From JANRLF01 sp033762815 (GTDB taxonomy: Bacteria > Bacteroidota > Bacteroidia > Chitinophagales > CAIOSU01), in assembly GCA_033762815.1 (NCBI GenBank), contig JANRLF010000002.1, positions 62,001 to 126,000 of the forward strand: a stretch of 64,000 bases of DNA, in the 5' to 3' direction. Made by a program: the position numbers and the translations under genes. The first letter of the stretch is position 1. Every line of letters begins with the position of its first letter. Shown here one piece after another: positions 61,458-64,000 of the stretch. Under the pieces are notes generated by a model that was not told the origin of the DNA, searched no databases, and saw only the letters and a program-made list of their open reading frames with translations.

Positions 61458-61655
61458 TTTTTACCTAGTATCTAGTATTGAGTAGCAAGACTCTGTTAAA
61501 CTGTTTTATGGCTAAACTATTATTTGTTAAACTGTTATATGGTTGAATTGCTATTAAGAGCAGAATTACTTGTAATACTTTTTTTCTCATTTCTCACTAC
61601 GCACTACTCAAATCTTAAATCAGCACATTAGCACATCCGCACATTAACACATCAT
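61458..61655 (-). repeat. 198-bp permease spacer built of short direct repeats
   Basis: Three repeat sets occur here: CTAGTAT twice in tandem (61465-61478), TGTTAAACTGTTnTATGG twice (61494-61511 and 61525-61542, 17 of 18 bases identical, 31-bp period), and an eight-base unit (a/c)(g/a)cacat(t/c) four times in tandem (61622-61653). No reading frame is present. No promoter box is clear. Confidence 0.75.
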
Positions 61656-62906
61656 TTACTCATCCCTTATAGCGGCTATGGGGTTAATGTTTGCGGCACG
61701 GCGGGCGGGGATATAACCTGCCAGACTACCTGCAACTATCAACACCACAGTGGCCGATATGGCCGTTCCAAAATCCACGGAGGGATTTTTGAAGAAATCA
61801 GTACCTGTCCCCAAGCTGGTCAATAAGTTCATGATGGCACCACTTTCCAACAGCCATATACCTGCTAACATGCCAATGTACCCTGAAACAATAGTGATGA
61901 AGATAGCTTCTTGCATGATTAGGCCCATAATGGATGCCGGAGTGGCTCCCATTGCTTTTCTGATCCCTATCTCTCTTGTGCGGTCTTTTACGGTTATCAT
62001 CATAATGTTTCCAACCCCAATAACCCCTGCCAACAAGGTCATTAATCCTACCCACCATACTACTAGGTTTATTACCGTAAAAATACCCATCACCTTACTG
62101 TATTCCTCTACATTATTCCATACGCTAATGGCCCTTTTGTCCTCCTGGGAAATGAGGTGCCTGTCCGAGAGCTCCTTTACTACCTTTTTTTCTAGGGCTT
62201 TCGATTCCGCAATAGAAATATTGCCCACCAACATGGAAAGGTTCTGTACATGGTCTTTGCCGTTATAGACTTTTTGGCCAGTAGTCATAGGCATGTAAAG
62301 TCTGCGCATATCACGGTCGCCCCCTGGGTCTTCGAAAATGCCTACTACCTTAAAGGGTACACCATTAGCAATAATATATTTACCAATGGGGTCTTCGCCT
62401 GGAGAAAAGAGCAAACCTTCGGCAATTTTACCCAAAGCCACTACTTTGGCGGCTGTGCGGTAATCATTGGCATTCAAGAATCGGCCCTTGGTCACTTTTA
62501 GCGATTCAAGATGTTTATAGTTGGGGTGCACCCACAGTATATCAAAATTGGTACTGCGCTCACCGTACTTGATGCTGGCTTGCCATATCATGTTGCGGCT
62601 AGCGGCTAACTGTACCCCTTCCACCTTGCCATTGAGATATTCCCAATCGGTATTCTCAAAGTGGATTTTTCTGCCTTCCCCCAAGCCTTTATAGGCTACC
62701 GATGTTTCGTGGGCATCAAACCAGATACTGTTTACAGCATCGGAAGCAAAAGCTGACTTGGCACCATTTTGCAGGCCATTTCCAAAGCCTAGCAATAACA
62801 TAAGCATAAAAATACCCCATGCCACACTAAAGGCAGTGAGAAATGTACGAAGCTTGTTTTTGCTTAGCGTTTGGAATATTTCTTGCCATATATCTAAGTT
62901 AAACAT
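61656..62906 (-). CDS. MacB-type ABC permease, first of a tandem pair
   Basis: A 416-residue permease with the same layout as the next gene: N-terminal helix, periplasmic MacB_PCD domain and three C-terminal helices around KDRTREIGIRKAMGATPASIMGLIMQEAIFI. The N-terminus MFNLDIWQEIFQTLSKNKLRTFLTAFSVAWGIFMLMLLLGFGNGLQNG aligns directly with the second permease. It starts 5 bp after the ATPase stop, so ATPase and first permease are tightly coupled. Together with the second permease it presumably forms a heterodimer in an export complex. Confidence 0.92.
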   Translation of the reverse strand: MFNLDIWQEIFQTLSKNKLRTFLTAFSVAWGIFMLMLLLGFGNGLQNGAKSAFASDAVNSIWFDAHETSVAYKGLGEGRKIHFENTDWEYLNGKVEGVQLAASRNMIWQASIKYGERSTNFDILWVHPNYKHLESLKVTKGRFLNANDYRTAAKVVALGKIAEGLLFSPGEDPIGKYIIANGVPFKVVGIFEDPGGDRDMRRLYMPMTTGQKVYNGKDHVQNLSMLVGNISIAESKALEKKVVKELSDRHLISQEDKRAISVWNNVEEYSKVMGIFTVINLVVWWVGLMTLLAGVIGVGNIMMITVKDRTREIGIRKAMGATPASIMGLIMQEAIFITIVSGYIGMLAGIWLLESGAIMNLLTSLGTGTDFFKNPSVDFGTAISATVVLIVAGSLAGYIPARRAANINPIAAIRDE

Positions 62907-62911
62907 GGCTC

Positions 62912-63586
62912 TTAGTTTAAGATTGTTCCATCTTTTAAGCGGATCAATCTGTCGGTCATTGCGGCAATATCATTCTCGTGCGTAACGATGACGATGCTCA
63001 TGCCAGTTTTGTTCACTTCTTTGAAAAGCGCCATCACTTCATGCGAGGTCACGGAATCCAAAGCTCCGGTGGGCTCATCTGCCAATATGATTTTAGGCTT
63101 GCTTACCAGTGCTCTTGCAATAGCTACCCTTTGCTGTTGCCCCCCTGACATTTCCGAGGGCAAATGGTTGGCCCACTCTTTTAAGCCTACCTTGTCCAGA
63201 TACTCCAATGCCATTTTATTGCGTGTGCTACGGCTTACCTTTTGGTAGTATAGGGGCAGTGCCACATTTTCTTGCGCTGTTTTGAAGGAAAGCAAGTTGA
63301 ACGACTGAAACACAAAACCAATCAATTGGCCCCTGAGTTGTGCGGCCTTTGTTTGGGATGGTTTATTAATTAGGTGGTTGTTAAGATAATATGCGCCGGT
63401 ATCGTAATCGTCCAGAATACCCAAAATGTTCAAAAGCGTTGACTTGCCCGATCCAGAAGAACCCATAATGGACACTAACTCGCCTTTTTTTACTGACATG
63501 TCTATCCCTTTCAGCACATGTAAGCTATGGGTGCCAGTTTTATATGACTTGTGCAGGTTTTCTATTTTGATAACGTCCTCGCTCAT
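62912..63586 (-). CDS. MacB/LolD-type ABC transporter ATPase
   Basis: A 224-residue ATPase of the MacB/LolD/FtsE group. Walker A GSSGSGKST (42-50), Q-loop FVFQSFNLL, signature MSGGQQQRVAIARAL, Walker B IILADEPTGALDS and H-loop VIVTHENDIAA are intact. It energises the two downstream permeases; export of a peptide, lipid or antibiotic through a periplasmic adaptor is the likely function, substrate unknown. First gene of the operon, divergent from a peroxiredoxin gene. ATG start. Confidence 0.94.
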   Translation of the reverse strand: MSEDVIKIENLHKSYKTGTHSLHVLKGIDMSVKKGELVSIMGSSGSGKSTLLNILGILDDYDTGAYYLNNHLINKPSQTKAAQLRGQLIGFVFQSFNLLSFKTAQENVALPLYYQKVSRSTRNKMALEYLDKVGLKEWANHLPSEMSGGQQQRVAIARALVSKPKIILADEPTGALDSVTSHEVMALFKEVNKTGMSIVIVTHENDIAAMTDRLIRLKDGTILN

Positions 63587-63636
63587 TTCTTGGGGAATAG
63601 TAATGCAAGAATACAGGTAATGTTCAATGCCACTAC

Positions 63637-63644
63637 CAAAATTA
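63637..63644 (-). promoter_or_regulatory. Candidate -7 box for the MacAB-like operon
   Basis: The minus strand reads TAATTTTG, an exact TAnnTTTG match 50 bp before the ATPase ATG. No TTTG at the normal -33 distance. It shares the 198-bp divergent region with the peroxiredoxin promoter candidate. Confidence 0.4.
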
Positions 63645-63707
63645 GATGAAACTAAGTTATGATTAGATTAACAATGGCATCCTCCCATTTTTTGAATGCC
63701 CTTTTTG

Positions 63708-63715
63708 TAGATTTG
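63708..63715 (+). promoter_or_regulatory. Candidate -7 box for the peroxiredoxin gene
   Basis: TAGATTTG is an exact TAnnTTTG match 69 bp before the peroxiredoxin ATG. A TTTG (63691-63694) lies only 13 bp upstream, closer than usual. No obvious OxyR-type or PerR-type operator is seen. Confidence 0.35.
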
Positions 63716-63784
63716 TCTTGAACCTATTTTCGGGATAGGCGTTAGCTGAATCAATATTCATTCACCCAATAAAAACACTTAAAA

Positions 63785-64000
63785 ATGTCATTAGTCGGAA
63801 AATCAGCCCCTTCTTTCAAAGCCCCAGCCGTTGTGGACGGCGGTGAATTTGTTGACGATTTTTCATTGGATAGCTACCTAGGAAAGCAATACGTGGTGTT
63901 CTTCTTTTACCCAAAAGATTTCACTTTCGTTTGCCCTACGGAATTGCACGCTTTCCAGGAAAAATTGGGAGAATTCCAAAAATTGAATACTGCGGTGGTG
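63785..64000 (+). CDS. 2-Cys peroxiredoxin (AhpC/Prx1 type), truncated by window edge
   Basis: The first 72 codons of a peroxiredoxin, a thiol peroxidase that reduces hydrogen peroxide and organic peroxides. The start MSLVGKSAPSFKAPAVVDGG and the active-site motif FYPKDFTFVCPTE are typical; C50 is the peroxidatic cysteine with the conserved Pro, Thr and Glu around it. The resolving cysteine would lie beyond the window. The FVCPTE motif and length of the N-terminal arm point to the AhpC/typical 2-Cys group rather than BCP/PrxQ. ATG start. Confidence 0.92.
   Translation, partial: MSLVGKSAPSFKAPAVVDGGEFVDDFSLDSYLGKQYVVFFFYPKDFTFVCPTELHAFQEKLGEFQKLNTAVV

Overview
This is a dense, ordinary-looking chromosomal segment of a member of the Bacteroidota. 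Supporting signs are two kinds of type IX secretion (T9SS) C-terminal sorting domain, several families almost confined to the phylum (Porin_10-type porin, DUF6089 barrel, DUF4783, DUF3276/PUR, DUF6580, long-form NusB), no recognisable Shine-Dalgarno sequences, and repeated TAnnTTTG(C) promoter-like boxes. The exact class cannot be fixed from the sequence; a Cytophagales/Chitinophagales/Saprospirales relative is a guess. No transposase, integrase, phage gene, CRISPR array or rRNA is visible. One tRNA (Val, GAC) is present.

Layout. 1-2.65 kb: minus-strand run of DUF6580 membrane protein, isochorismate synthase (menF-like), a STAS-like hypothetical and a truncated FISUMP protein. 2.9-6.8 kb: NarL-type response regulator convergent with a large Reg_prop/Y_Y_Y sensor kinase. 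6.8-11.3 kb (minus): Porin_10 porin, purine nucleoside phosphorylase, lpxK, Hsp20. 11.4-16.1 kb (minus): an overlapping run of lpoB-like lipoprotein, COG3014 lipoprotein, miaA, MFS transporter and YfcE-type phosphoesterase. 16.3-23.0 kb (plus): rhomboid protease and mnmD; a beta-helix lipoprotein with its diheme cytochrome partner (TIGR03805/TIGR03806 pair); then a four-gene operon of NeuB-like synthase, fatty-acid/sterol hydroxylase, SMR protein and a secreted protein. 23.4-29.0 kb: MerR regulator, aldo/keto reductase, DUF1573, SixA-like phosphatase, lipoprotein, rhodanese, and a PhoD-like phosphatase exported by T9SS.

29.1-34.3 kb holds the most striking gene: a 1723-residue T9SS type B surface protein. 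It has collagen-like glycine-rich loops set into a beta-helix and a tandem array of Ig-like domains built from an exact 492-nt two-domain module. 34.4-42.4 kb: sucC, a small coiled-coil membrane protein, a DUF1571 protein with a LysM-like insert, an Mpo1-like protein, a PA0069-type radical SAM protein, biotin carboxylase, a DUF6089 barrel and a Cys/Met-metabolism PLP enzyme. 42.4-47.4 kb (plus): tRNA-Val, pfkA, a pyrC with an altered metal motif, pruA and nadC. 47.4-54 kb: penicillin-acylase-family enzyme, AsmA-like protein, sensor kinase, YceI. 54-59 kb: orphan DUF433, DUF3820, DUF4783, lipoprotein, DUF3276, ABC exporter, nusB.

59.0-63.6 kb (minus) is a MacAB-like export operon: one ATPase, two tandem paralogous permeases and one membrane-fusion adaptor. 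Its spacers are made of short tandem repeats, including eight copies of a heptamer that runs into the adaptor's start codon. The window closes with the beginning of a 2-Cys peroxiredoxin gene. Overall the genes are mainly housekeeping, envelope and surface functions. Convergent neighbours are packed with almost no space between stop codons. I do not see a clear-cut unknown defence or mobile system.
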